A stretch of 64,000 nucleotides of DNA from Oscheius dolichura (lineage: Eukaryota > Nematoda > Chromadorea > Rhabditida > Rhabditidae). Positions 35,842 through 48,339 of the stretch are shown piece after piece. Where the stretch lies: positions 3,224,001 to 3,288,000 of the forward strand of contig OW051497.1 in the NCBI GenBank assembly GCA_932521035.1, in the 5' to 3' direction. The notes under the pieces are model-generated. The model had not been told where the DNA came from. It saw only the letters and a list, made by a program, of their open reading frames with translations, and made no database searches. Position numbers and translations under genes: made by a program. The number at the start of each line of letters is the position of its first letter. Within the stretch, counting starts at the first letter, position 1.

Positions 35842-37249
35842 ATGACAACTGTGGGTTTATGCTTTCGTAACTGCTGGCGGGTAACTGTTATGCCCAAGAC
35901 AATGGAATCGGCTGGCTTAATTTTTGTTTCAAGCCTTCCATTTAAGCTACCTTTTCTAAATTTCTCTTTTCAGTACTGTAAAGACCATCTGATCTTAGGA
36001 CCTATGGCCTCGGCGGAATTCCGCGCTCATATATTTGAATGCCACGACTTGGGATTCGGGTGAGTTGCTGATTTCTTTTCACTTGAAAAAAATGTTTAGC
36101 AAGAGTTCTATTGCCGAATACATGTGTATTCGCTGCGACGCGTTTTCTCTCACCTGGTTGGATGCAGTCACTCATAAAACTCAGTGTGGCCATTCAGTTT
36201 AGATGTTTTCTTTCTCTTAAACAGATAATAACTTTCAGTTTCACCATATTCAACTTTTGGAGGGCGATAGTAGGGCTGCTCTCTTTGAGCACTTCGAAAG
36301 TTTGGTAAATGCCTCGTCGAAGACTAGAGAAGACGTCCAAGACGAGCTGGAAGAGCTCCAGAGGCAGGTAACATTTTCGAAAGATGACAGGTTAAAATGG
36401 TATCTTCAGCGTGAACTTCACCTCATAAACATGCGTTGGAACGTCGAAATAGAGCAGGTAGTTTTTACTTCTAACAGGGTGATAGATGCTCGTGTGCTAT
36501 TGAAGATAGATCCAACTTTCGTTATAGTGTGTCCGACGTGGACCATCTTCTAGAAGGAGAATTGAATTCATGGATGACGACGTGATCGTCCTTGAGACAG
36601 CATATAGCCCTTCGTCATCCCAGTACGTTTGTTACTTATAGTGGCTTTACATCGTTTTTAACCTATAAATACAACACGTTTCAGGAACACTGCTTCCGCT
36701 CTTCCTTCCACTCCAGTGACTAAACCATCAGCTGGCAAGAGAGGAAGAGGCAGACCTCGAAAGGTGAGCAAACTGAGGAAAGAACACTACTCTTTTTCCG
36801 TAGAACCCACCAACTCCCCCAGCTGTTCGTCCGAAGAGAAGAAGGGGGAGACCCAGCAAGCAGCTTCCTTGAACAATTATATGCGAGAGTCCCCGCCAGT
36901 TCCTTCAAAGTTTCCTGTTTCCGTTTACCAATTATGCTTTCTAGTTAATCCATTCTTATTATAACCATTCGGTCATGTCCGTAATAATTATCTTTGTGCG
37001 GGAAAATTTACAATGGAAAAGGTCGGTAAAAATACAATTTATTTATAAAATTACTCATTCGTTTCCTGAAACGAAACTACTGTGCAGCTGAAAAGCTCCG
37101 CAAGCAAACAGCGTGAGAATGGAAATAGAACATCAAAGAATGTGGATTTCCCAAAGAACAGGAAGCTTGCGAATTTCATTTCGGAAGCACAAACTCCTAC
37201 TAAGACGGCTCGTACACTAGCTCAGCCACACATTAGCTCCAGCTTATGA
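35842..37249 (+). CDS. Zinc-finger-like and AT-hook chromatin protein (locus 2)
   Basis: Exons 35842-35880, 35974-36059, 36100-36196, 36239-36367, 36410-36457, 36528-36622, 36685-36763 and 36804-36872 give 213 aa in phase. The N-terminus has two C2H2-like units (LCFRNCWRYCKDH with AHIFECH; YMCIRCDAF with THKTQCGH). Next is an acidic coiled-coil-like stretch (REDVQDELEELQRQ), then AT-hooks KRGRGRPRK (exon 7) and KRRRGRPSK (exon 8). A further coding-like exon, 37088-37249 (starts LKSSASKQRENGNRTSKN), fits exon 7 in phase 0 but not exon 8, so exons 8 and 9 look like alternative 3' ends. Expected to act in the nucleus on AT-rich DNA. No ortholog named. Confidence 0.65.
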
Positions 37250-37559
37250 CTGCTTAGGTTTTTGTACCGCCTTATACAGTCACTAAAAAATGTACACACA
37301 TGTGCAAACGCGTCGGAAAGATCAGCACTAAAAGATTGGAATGTTTTGTCTAGATTATACTTTTGCATGAACATTATTGAGTCTAGTGCCTTTCTTGAGT
37401 ATCTATTCGCATTGTAATCTGGTAAACATAAATAAACTATCAAAAGAAATAGGGTGAAATTAGTCAAAAAGCTGAAAGTTTCGTATTTTCACAATGTCCT
37501 GATGCATGTTTCTCCAGTTGCTATAATTTGAGGTTGAACTCCACTAGACAGTAAAGTTG

Positions 37560-37940
37560 ATGAAGATTCGGACTCTACGGACCAGTCTTTTTGACCTATC
37601 CATTTCTGATGTTAACGGCCGAATGGGGAAGTATGGGAACGATGCCCATGAGAAGCTCGGTAGACCTACAGGATTCTTAAAAGATGGAGAAAGGTTTGAA
37701 ATGATTAACCAAGTTTGAGCCAAGTTAGTGCAGATTCCTTTAAAACGTTTTGAATATCTTCTAAACGATTAAACATTTTTTCCCATTTTTTGCAATTCGA
37801 CCTTAATCCAGCACGGAAGCGTTGCTCTCAAAGCGACCCGGATCTCCTAGTAAGAATCCGTCCAATGCTAAAGAAATTCCACTGAGAGTTCAACACTTCC
37901 TTTATCTGGAACGGCTCAACTTTACAGAATGTGACTGATG
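37560..37940 (+). pseudogene. Possible decayed AT-hook-type exons
   Basis: Two open stretches downstream of locus 2 keep fragments of the same pattern: EKLGRPTGFLK near 37650 and, behind a good acceptor (TAATCCAG at about 37811), SKRPGSPSKNPS followed by a stop at about 37938. They lack the RGRP core. They could be remote 3' exons of locus 2 or eroded copies. Confidence 0.25.
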
Positions 37941-37949
37941 CCTCCATTT

Positions 37950-40678
37950 CCCTGATGTGTTGACTATTTCTCCTACGCGTATCGTAACTTTTCTCTACAA
38001 AGTGCTATGCACTTTGGGGCCGTAGTCCGTAAACAACTGACTCAAATCCTGTATTAAAATGGTACATCCTGAAACCGAGATCACAACAGATGACTACGTT
38101 GCCCTAACAAAACTAAACTTGGAATTGTTATGAAAAGTGCTCGCGAACTATGTTCGGAAAGCGTCAAAGCGCATTGATCAGGGTCTACGAAAACTCCACT
38201 TATGGTCTTTATCAGATACCGGGCAGTTCCAGTTGGTCCGTCCATTAGATAAATCTAAAGATGAGCTCTAGTAGCTGAAACTATGGAATTATGACGTGAC
38301 GTGCTTCACATAAGTAAACGGAGTCCAGAAGATTATTTTTAATGTCACTATAGCAGATAGACTTTTGTTTGAAGCCAAAAAAACCCGTTAGAACGTACGT
38401 GTTTGTGATCCTTGGCTTCTGGGAAAATTTTGAATGCTTCTAGAGCTAGTCTGATGCTGCCGTAGTTTCTAGACGTTTACTGTAGGAAGCAAAAGATTGC
38501 CTTAATGATTAGCTTCGCAAGACGACCTCGTATAGGCCAGTTGTGATTTCCCTTATTCAGAACGTCACGGCGAATTTGTGCAAAATAGGAAAGACCTCAA
38601 CGCCTTTCAAAAAATAGCGTAAATCCTCAAACGTTCTATTTGGGGGCCATGCTACTTCATAGAAAGAGGTTGGAGATTTTTTGCTCTGCACTTGGTCAAC
38701 GTGACATTCGGAGTGAGCAGAAATAGAGCTGACCCATGCGTGATGTATAGATCAGAGGTTATATGGGGGCTAACGTGAGTAGTAATGCTATTTTTGGGAT
38801 TTTAGAAGTACGTGGCTCCTCCAAATGGATCAGCTAAATTTATTTTTTACAAGATCCGGTTTCATTGAGTTCCTTCGTTCTCACACTTTCGGTTGTTACA
38901 TGAATGTTCCTTGTAGCTATGGAATATATCAAAGAACCTGTCAAAGAATTCTTGGAAAGTGTGAGCTCAGTTGCGAAAATGTGTGAATCAGTTGCGTAGT
39001 TCAAACGTCATGAATAAAAACATGACAAAACACACATTATATAAGTTGAAAAGACATAAATTATTCCAGCTATACTCTTTTTTTAAAATTATTCCAGCTA
39101 TACTCTCCTACAGTAGTACAAATGACTGTTTGTTTGGTGATTTTCCCGGTAATTGGCGGCGTTTCCTGCGGAATCAGCAGAAGCTTTACCTTCATAAATA
39201 GAAAACTATTTTGATGATTCAATGGTGTGTTTGCACGATATGTTGGTAAATCGAATGAGACAGGTGTGCTAATTATAGAGTAAGACAATACTAATAGTAC
39301 GCAGAATAGAATTTCCTACGCAAGATGATAAGTCAAAGAATGCCAATTCCATATAACCAAAATACTTCATGAGCCACAAGTCCGCTGCCCCTCTCCCATA
39401 TAAAACAGTTGGAGTGTGTCTTATATAGATGTGACCTCACACTTCCCCTAGAACCGCTCACGACGTCAAAACATCTGTTTTATATCTAACACTTTATGAT
39501 CAACAGAAATTCCCCTTGCACAAGGAGGAACGAACACGAACTACATAGTTTATCCGCATTCCACTACTGCCAACGATCAGACATTCTGAAAATAAGCGGG
39601 GACAGTCACTCAAAAAAATGCATGTACAGCCATTGAAAAAACGTTAATTTGTTGTGCAAATCCTTCTTTTCTCGGAAAGGTCCACATAGCACACAGATAT
39701 ATCAGATAAACAGATAAACAGATATAAGTCATGGTTGTGTCTGCATTTTGCGGGGAGATGATAGAATTTAACAGAGCACTACTGTACTTTAACTGAAAGA
39801 CCGCTGTCTGGAGAAAAGAACATCGGAATACCTGCAACATTGTCTCTTCGATGCCCCTTATTGTAAGGAACACGCGTTCTCAGTTTTAGTTATCATGGTA
39901 TGAATTCTGGTCTTATAACACGACTAAAATAATAAAACATTAATAGATGGACAGGAAAATACAAGAAAAAACAGCGTTCCGATGGAATTTTTCGTCAAAA
40001 TGAAACAACATTGCTAACTTCCTGCACATGGTTGAGAACATTAGTTGATTCCGCAGCACAGATCGCTTATTTATGCAAGCCAAAAAACTAGTGGCATGGT
40101 CTTCGTTAGGTGCACGCTAGACTGTGAGCAATGCCATTGTAATGTTGGATAAGTAGGGTGATCCTCTCCATTCTACTCTCTCACACTTGCACAATGGTGA
40201 CCTTTTGTCGTCGCTTCTAGTTATAAGAAGGTCAAACATTCCCTTGTAGCTCAGTTATTTGTTGAAAACTCTTAATTGCCAATTGGTTCTATTTAGAACA
40301 TCTTTGATCCGCACCAAATAATAACAGAATCTTCCAATGCATTAGCAGTCGAGCTCCCTCCCCACTTCTAGACCCCGCCCCCTACAGAAGGGCATATAAA
40401 ATGTTGAAGGACCCATTTTTTATAGCTTCTGGCAAGCAGGCCGTCCTCAAATGGGAGGGGCCTTCTTCATAGTAGCTGATACTCTTCCACTCTGGGAGCT
40501 TCTTTTCTTCTGGCTTTCCGCCGTGAAGTAGAACTTTCTCTTGTCATGGACCAGCTGAAGTCGTTTTGCCGATCCCCAAGGTAGCTGGAGCATGCCAGTT
40601 TCCTGCGCAAGGCCTCAGATACCCTCATCTCTAAATTCTTTTAAAAGATAGCTACCGTAATCTTCCTCTTTTAGGAGA
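37950..40678. other. Gene-poor interval of about 2.7 kb
   Basis: No supported exons. Contains a short direct repeat at 39060-39106. The end (40600-40678) is the upstream region of the secreted Cys protein, with a CTCTTTTAG acceptor 5 bp before its ATG. Confidence 0.4.
39060..39106. repeat. 19-bp direct repeat pair
   Basis: The 19-mer ATTATTCCAGCTATACTCT occurs at 39060-39078 and again at 39088-39106, separated by 9 bp of T/A. Perfect copies, probably a recent slippage or small duplication. Confidence 0.8.
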
Positions 40679-41315
40679 ATGTCGGTCAACGCGGTTCTTT
40701 ATGGCGCCACTGCTCTGCTCGTTGTTAGTTCTTTGGGCATGGTCTCTATCTACTTCGGCAACCCGGATAATGAGGGGGAAGCCACTGTTGCAAATTCGGA
40801 AATTACGCAGTTTCCACCTCGTCACGTAATTCATCGTACCCACCCTATTGCTCCACAATTGTTCGACGGAGATGATGCGATTAGGATTAATGATTCGGGA
40901 AATGAGATGGACACCTCGGCTATTACGGCAACATCAGTTACAAAGGGACCAAATCCACTGAGACTCTTCGCACCTGGAACTCGACCCAGCACCCCATTTC
41001 CTCGCATTCGCGCGGTTCCTCTTTTCAAAAAAACAATAAGAGTAAGCGAAGGTCTACAATGCAAAAACTTGGCCAATTTCAGAACTTTGGCGAGAAGGAC
41101 GTGCTCTGTTTTCCGGGCGATCTCGAGGAATACCATATGGGATGTAAATGCTGCGGAGGATGGGAACAAGGATACATGGGCAATACGTAAGTTCCAGGAT
41201 AGGTCACTCGGAAAACAATGAACTTTCCAGATGTGCCACAGCTATTCGCTTTGACTGTACCGAGGAATACAAGCTAACCCACTTCCGACGAACCAATTAC
41301 CCTGCCTACTACTGA
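40679..41315 (+). CDS. Membrane-anchored or secreted Cys-cluster protein
   Basis: Exons 40679-41041, 41083-41186 and 41231-41315 give 183 aa. Starts MSVNAVLYGATALLVVSSLGM, a signal peptide or signal anchor; the next 100 residues are polar and probably disordered. The C-terminal part is a compact Cys motif: LCFPGDLEEYHMGCKCCGGW, then TCATAIRFDC, ending NYPAYY. The acceptor CTCTTTTAG 5 bp before ATG suggests trans-splicing, and AATAAA lies at 41414. No known family recognised. Confidence 0.7.
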
Positions 41316-41460
41316 AGCTTCTACCTATGACTTCCGTTTTCTATGTTTGTTATAATTTTCTGTACACAGATGAGAAATTGTTGACTCTTTATAATGGTAA
41401 TATAATGTTGAGCAATAAATTTTTGGTAAAAGTTCGGTTTGAAGCTCGGAAAAACTGAAA

Positions 41461-41850
41461 ATGTCTGCTGCTACCATGATGCTGAGGCAACGTCATCTTG
41501 GCTTCATGCTTGCTCCACGCTACCGTAGCCTGGCGAGATCTAGTATCAGTTTTTTCTCTCTGAATAAGGGGACTATTGCAATGAGAGCTGTACTTTCGGA
41601 GGAAACAACTCTGGCTGGAGCAGTGGATACTGCTGCCCCTGGAAAAGCCGACATCTATTACTTGTGCGTTTCTTTCCTCTGGTTCCTCTAAATCGGCATG
41701 CGTGCTATATAAATAAGCAGGATACTGTAAAAGGTATGCGAGTGAAAAGCCTTTATGCCTTTTCCCATACAACTACTATTCTAGGTGTGAAGTTCAGCTT
41801 TTGACCGAGCAGCTGATGCCACTAGTGCTACCGTGACTAATCTGGTATAA
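41461..41850 (+). CDS. Small protein with mitochondrial-type leader
   Basis: Starts MSAATMMLRQRHLGFMLAPR, Arg-rich and free of acidic residues for 45 residues, as in mitochondrial presequences. Proposed exons 41461-41667, 41721-41733 and 41798-41850 give 90 aa ending ADATSATVTNLV. The middle exon is only 13 bp; it is needed to keep phase between two coding-like pieces. Without it the first exon reads on to a stop at 41691. No family recognised. Confidence 0.4.
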
Positions 41851-42450
41851 TCTGTTAGTTGATCCCAGCTTGCAAATGGAAAGCTAAAGAAAGGAACCAC
41901 TGGAGATAAGGCGCTTGTACTACAGCCCCGCACCTTTGGTCTAATCTCCTACGCCCTTTCAAAAAAAAGTACCCCTTTGATAAGATTTAAAAGTTTTAAA
42001 TTAAAACTGCAAAACTATTATTTTCGTAGAAAGGGTCAAGGGAGCTCTGTTTGATTCGTCAAAAAACTAATCAACGTGGGTGAGCAGTTTGTGGGTGGTA
42101 CTTCCCTTTGAATATAGCTACTCAATTAGATAGAATGGGTCGCGTAGGTTGCGTTGTTCCGGCTGATAAAACCTTCTTGAAGGGGAAATTTACAAGGAAA
42201 TGTGCAGATCAATGTGCAGTGAGTCTAATAATGAGAATTATAGGGTAACTCTTTATTTGTACAAGATTAAAAATTTCCAAAGTGCGTGTAAGGAAGTTCT
42301 ACCAAAACCGGCTAAAGGAGGGTAAATATGGGTCTATGCTTTCACTGAGAACAGCTGGGATGTATATGATGACCCGGTCAGTAAGCAAAAAATAAGTATT
42401 TACATAATAATAATTTCTGGTAGAAAACGGGATGGAGGAACGGGAACTGG
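41851..42450. other. Intergenic
   Basis: No supported exon. Lies between the convergent small gene and the HINT-like gene. Confidence 0.35.
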
Positions 42451-43865
42451 TCAGTTGGCGATGACATGTGCAGGCAGACCCTCCTCGGGAATTTCGTCGT
42501 TCTTCGCCGGGTTGCCTGAAAATTTAACGAAGATTTTGGGCGTGCTTGATTTTTTGATTCCGCTGACCCACTCCGAGCATCGACGCATTTGCTTTGTAAC
42601 GGTATACTGATTATTTTGTTACAGTATGAATCAGATCCAACGCAGAACAAAGAATATAACCCTATAAACACAAACTGCAGCAGAAGGTGGTGCCTGTCAT
42701 GTAGAGGAGGAACTTTACTTAGAGTTTACCCTGCCTTTAGAATTACAAGCTAGATATGATTGTATTTTTCAAAACTAGAACATGATTCCACATTCACGCC
42801 GATTAGTTCGCCCCCAATGGAACAGCTGTAATCCCCTCAAAAATACGTTAAAAATACAAAAGACATAATTTAAATCCTGTCTGGTTTGAGAGCAAACAAT
42901 TTAATCACTCTAATTACAACTAAATTTAGAGAAAAATGATGCTTTCTCCATTAGAATATACGGTCTACGCCAGCTGAAGGCAATGAAATAATAGTCAAGA
43001 AACTAAAAGAAAAACCTACCTTCGAGAGGATCCTTGTCCCCAGCTTTCTCCTTGAGATCCTCGATGACCTCCTTCGTAGTCCTGAAGACTTTACCAGGGC
43101 GGAATGTCAGAAGTCTCGAGAAGAAGGTCATCTAAACCATATGTGAATACAGAATTACCAAAGATTGGCTACCTTATTAATTGGATACATAATGTGCATA
43201 TGAAGGTGGTTGATCCTAACCATTGGAGGCCAATGGAAACCGAGCCTGGAAAAAGAAATGTTGTATTTTGTTTACAGGAATCAATATACTTCTATACGAA
43301 AGCACAAGGTTCAAAAAGGGAGTTGATCGCTAATTCACTTGAGGGTCAGCACAATTCTTTTAATTTTAAAGAGATCTTGTTCATTTTCATTGATTCGATT
43401 GTTATTCTTCAATATGATTAGCTTTGGAAGAATTAGAGCTCATTTGCTTTTCAAATGTAAGTCTACAAATCTCAAAAGAATCGAGTATTAAATATACCTG
43501 ATCATGTCTTCAACGGTATCAGCTTCTCCCTTGTTTTTCAGCTCTTTTCTCAGCACTTCCCTGCCCAGTTTTTCCATCTCTTCCACTGAAAACAGGATCG
43601 ATTGCGACCCGAACGTATGTCAAAATACTCACAGAGCGGAAGGTCAGCATGCGTGAGATCTGAGGGCTTGTTGATATGAGCCTTGCTCAACACGAGGTAG
43701 TGGAAATTCGTCTTGGGATTGATGTCGCGGATACAGACGGCCTGGGAATACTCATTTATGTCAAAAACGAAAGATAAAGCTCACGTGGTCGGTGTCCTTG
43801 AGGTGCTCATCCTTATGAAGCTGGACAATCTCACAAAACTTGCATCCTTGAACTCCCGTTGCCAT
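42451..43865 (-). CDS. HIT-domain nucleotide hydrolase (HINT3-like)
   Basis: Six minus-strand exons (43785-43865, 43633-43741, 43498-43585, 43173-43245, 43020-43131, 42451-42515) give 175 aa in phase. CKFCEIVQ at the N-terminus is the Cys pair seen in HIT proteins, FHYLVLSKAHINKP is the substrate-strand region, and HLHMHIMYP is the histidine triad. The extension after the triad (MTFFSRLLTFRPGKVF) matches HINT3-type adenosine phosphoramidases more than HINT1. Hydrolyses AMP-NH2/AMP-lysine bonds by family knowledge. A TTTTCAG acceptor lies 3 bp before the ATG (trans-splicing). Two introns are long (about 500 and 250 bp). Confidence 0.9.
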
Positions 43866-45129
43866 TTCCTGAAAATGAACGGAGGGTATTTGACAACTTT
43901 GCGAGAAAAAAGTATACAGAAAATAGAGGGTAAGCGCATGAGTAAAGTTTGAACGGGCGAGGGTGAAGGGTAGATGAGTAAAAACCAGTTTTCGTATAGT
44001 GATTATTATTTGAAAATAGTAAAAACGATAGTTATTGGGGGCAGTGTGGGAGAATTGCTTCGTGAAACAAGGGGAATGATTGGAATTTTGCGAATGAAAG
44101 GTCAATATCTGCTCGTAGACAAACAGTTTAGTTGTAAACACAGGTGGAGCAACCATTTCCACCCTTTGGCTGTCGAAAAAGCTGTGGAATTGATCTATTA
44201 TAGTGAAAATTAGCCCGATTTATGAGGACGATGGGAATTTTTCCGCTTTCCCCAAAAGTTACAACAAATAGCACGTGTCCGGATGAAAAATAGGGTCAAA
44301 GTACAATGAAAAGTGCTTTCGTAAATTAAAAGCGAACAAAGAAATGCGAAACTTTTAGTTATGAAATAATAAAAACAACAAGCAAGCGTGTGGCAAAAGA
44401 TAGGCTAGTTTGAAAAATCGATTGTGTCGCTAGTAAACAACGGCGACCGGTCAACATCTGACCAAAGCATTATGCGCGGGCTGCGATTAGAAGCCCTAAT
44501 GCAATTTTGGAGCTCTTCTATAGGAGTGGGATTCGGGGGAAAGAGTCCGGAAAAGTGAATAATGCTGTCCAGAAAAAAAAGCAGCATCTTCAGTTTCACT
44601 CTCCTATCGGAAAGAGTGCGGCAGTCATATGTTTTCAAAAAAACAAACGTGAGCAACACAATTGTGTATCACGTTTGGCGGCATGAACAATACATCTGAA
44701 ATATTCATAAAAGTGATCATTCCATTGATTTTAGCAGACAAAGGCGGCGGTGTTTTTGAAAAATGTGGGAGGTGTTCGCCTTTTTCAGGAATGCAGTAAC
44801 CATGGAGTTCTGCACTTTAGGCCCTTGGAAAGGAACAAAGAGCAAAGAAGTCAGTAGTCTAGGCAAAATTTAGGGAAAAAACTGAGAAGGCCGGATGAAA
44901 GAGGAGAAGCTGTGAAGATCTTGAGAGGGGGAAGCGAGACATTCCCATGAACTATCGTCAGAAATGTGATGGAAGTGCCAGGCAGTGCTACCTCCCGATA
45001 ATGCGAATGCCATACCTTACAGCACGGTTGATTCAGTTGGCGGTACTCCTTTGGAAGGCCAACTGCGCGACTGAGTAATGTTAAGTAGGTCATAAGCCAC
45101 ACATAAAGAGCAATCGACGATTTCAACAT
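43866..45129. other. Upstream region of the HINT-like gene; little coding signal
   Basis: AT-rich. Nothing supported apart from the tentative minus-strand secreted gene starting at 45129. Confidence 0.35.
44854..45129 (-). CDS. Tentative secreted peptide
   Basis: Minus-strand ATG at 45129 opens with MLKSSIALYVWLMTYLTLLS, a strong signal peptide, then VGLPKEYRQLNQPCCK. A good donor (AAG|GTATGG) follows CCK. Unspliced, the frame stops near 44854; spliced, the downstream exon is not clear. No family recognised. Confidence 0.3.
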
Positions 45130-45229
45130 TTTACGGAGCTTCCGACATTTATTTTTGTATCCAGACAACCGCGTCCGTGTGTAATTTCTGTATGACTTGT
45201 CTATTTTGAGAACCAGTACCAAATGTTGT

Positions 45230-47998
45230 CAAAGTGGCGTGGAGACCTCCGTTCTATAACGGGCTCCGGGCACTGTCGGCCGTTTCCATTAATGTAACAC
45301 AATCTGTCAGCTGTAAAACAGTCGTAGACATCTATCGTAAAACAGACGGTAGCCGAGCAAGGAACCACGTGTTGAAGTCTTTCCACGAGGTGCTGACGAG
45401 CTTTCTGGCGGCACATCTGTTTCGTTTTTATTTGATGCAAATGTCGCCCGGGGTCCGACCTTAACTGTTGGTGCCATTGGCCGATTTCTAGTTACTCCGA
45501 TCTCTCTCGAACGATGTAACTTTTGCCCGCCGGCGAATTTTATTCTTTTTTACAGGGGCCTAAAATCGGTCGTAATCAGAAGCTCTCCCCTGCTCAGGTT
45601 TATGACTCCTGCTGTCAAAACATTGTACTCTTTTTTTAATGTTTTTCCGTTCCGTCTGTTTATGAGAGTGACCGGTCTCGACCTTATTCAGTCATCCATC
45701 CATGGTCATTGTCAAACCCTCATCCGCGGAGGGCTAGAAATGGAATGCGATTATTTCTGACCGTCTGAATGACAGTTTTTGGGCAATTAGAGAATCCCCT
45801 CTCGAAATCTCGCAGATCTCCCCACAGCACTTAGAATAAAAAATTGTCTGGGTCCGTTTTAAGGTCAAGACTCTGTTCAAAATTGTTCCATGTTCCCCGA
45901 GCAATAAACAGAACGTTCTTAATGCTCGCAACTGTCAGTTCTCCCTTGTTGTGAAAGTTTGACCTGGCGGCGGCAAGGCGCCCAAAGAAGAGAACCTTAC
46001 CATTCCCAGAGTAAAAATCCTCTTTTCTCTTTTGTTCCCAGACAAAATTACCGCCAAACGCAGGTTTATTTTCCCAGCACACTATCCTCTTTTATTCTTT
46101 TGCGGCGTGGGACTTTTCGGGAGGTGACTCGTCGCCTGACCGTTTTGCCTCAGCCCGCCACGACCCCCACTGCTCCGTCTTTACCTACAGCCATTTTAAA
46201 ATCCCCTTTTTGAACTTGGATCTCCCCAAAAAGACATTAGTTCTTCCCGAAGATGATGAATGCAGCAGATGTTGCAAGATGGGTGACCGTGTCTCTTCTT
46301 CCAACAGTTTTGTCTCTAAAGTCGTTTTCCAAGTCGACAGCAATTGAGAAGTGACCCTCTGAGTCAGTTATGAGGGCATCTTGCCCGATGACTTCTTTCC
46401 CTGCTCATTAAACAGTACAAACTGCCTTGATCCCCCGCAATCTCTTCCCGTCCGTCTGTCCGGCCACCCATCTCCTTTGTTTTGTTCTTCCTATCATTTT
46501 TACCCAACACGGATATCGTGCACCTGCGGCACGTGGCACCCAGCTGTTTATTTCTTCTTACAATCCGTGCCCGTTTTACCAGCTGTCTATGGACACAAAA
46601 TCTGGGTGTCTATTGTGTGTCCGAGTAATGGTACGAGATTCCCTTGCGTAATGCACTTTTCAAATGGGATCCATCCGGATACGGTAAGATTCGAAGAATA
46701 AGAAATGGAAAACTGACAAGGTGACGGAAGACAGGAACACCAGCTGGCTGTCAATAATCAGGTGGTGGCTGTTCGAGGTGACAGATGCGCGTTGCGTGCA
46801 TCGTTTAAAACAATAGTCATGATTGACACGCTTTTGTATTGCGGAAACCAGAAACCTATTAAAGGAGATCCGTTTCCTTTACATTAACTTCTTGAAATTT
46901 AATCTTAAAAGTGGGAGAGAGGTGTGGGAATCGGCTGTGGTTCCACCGAAACTCTTGGAACTGGAGAATCAGGGCCATGAAAGGGGGCAGACATTTTAAG
47001 GTGATCTACAGGTCTGGAGAATACGGTAAATACAGCACCTGCCTTGGAAAAAGGCTAAGGACAGTCCCCTTTGTATTCTGCAATGTTTACAAACTATTGG
47101 GCATAATACGCCCCCTATTGCGCTAATAACCACTTTCCTCTTATGCTCAAAGGCGGCTTATGGAGTCAAGTACCACGATACCTCCACCGAGGTCGTACAT
47201 AATATTCAAAAACTTTTGCCATCTCCTCCTCCTCGTTGCTATCCATCTCATAGAAGACAAATTTCGCGCACATAGTTTCCTGGCGGCGCCACCTGGGTGC
47301 ATCAAAGATGCCGCTTCCGAGTTGCATTTAGAACCTGTTGTATCCTTTCGGCAAGAAATTTGAATAGCACCACCTCATTTTCAGGAAATGGTTAAGATGT
47401 AACGGAAATTGGCTAGAGGGATGACCTAATCGGGAGAAGAGGATTGTCTTAGGGTCTTCTTTTTGCGGGACGACTCTGATCATACACATATTTGTCCACA
47501 CAAAGCGACTAGATCACATTTGCAAATATCTTAGTATCGGGCCGTTTGACATCACCTGTCGCCGCCTTTTTCTATCTCTTTACCACACCTTGTTTTCCGT
47601 TGAAGGAGATCGACTCGATCCCCTTTTTTGCTTAAGAACGATCCGCTGAGAGCAGGTGCCCGTGCGCGAAACACAGCCGACGGGTCCTCGGGTCACATCG
47701 GCCTGTCTCTCTTCCTCTTGGCCAAGTATGGCCAGAGAGCACGGGCCACAATTAACTGGCCGGTTCTAAGCCACCGCCTGTACTTGATTATTTTCCCCGA
47801 GGCAATGGATCGCTCTTACCTCTTCCTAGCTCCCCTACTCCATTTATTTCAAATGTTGAGGGTATCTATTGTGCGAGCGACATCTTCTCCGTCTCCCTTG
47901 TCCTAATATTTTGTATTGTGGCCCCCTAGGTTTAATTTTTGCCTTTAATGATCCCATTTAAGGAACCGGGAGTGTTGTTATGGTTAATCACAACCTTT
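45230..47998. other. Gene-poor interval
   Basis: No exon series on either strand; T-rich and GC-rich patches alternate. Confidence 0.4.
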
Positions 47999-48336
47999 AC
48001 TCCCCCGGTCGCCGGCTCACTCGGATCGAGAGGGGAGCCGCTCTTTGGTCGCGTCTCCGTTTTACCTTCAAAGTTCTATATTATTTCTCATTTCTCACTT
48101 ACTTTGATTGAATTAAATTGCTCAAGTCTTGAGCTAAACATCTACGCAACGTACCAAAAAAACGTTGCAAACACCTTAGTATATATTTATCTCAAAAAAC
48201 TTGGGTAATTAAATTCATGATTACAATCAAAGTGAGAGAGAAAGGGGAAATACATTATAAATTTAAAGATAAAAACGAGACGCAACCAGAGAGCGTGGTC
48301 GCTCTCGATCCGAATGAGCCAGCGGCGGGGGAGTGA
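47999..48336. repeat. Fold-back (MITE-like) inverted repeat
   Basis: Left arm 47999-48126 and right arm 48200-48336 are imperfect reverse complements (about three quarters identical by eye), starting TACTCCCCCGGTCGCCGGCTC and ending with its complement, around a 73-bp AT-rich centre. No coding capacity. The shape fits a non-autonomous fold-back transposon or a source of a long hairpin transcript. Target-site duplication not clear. Confidence 0.65.
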
Positions 48337-48339
48337 AGA

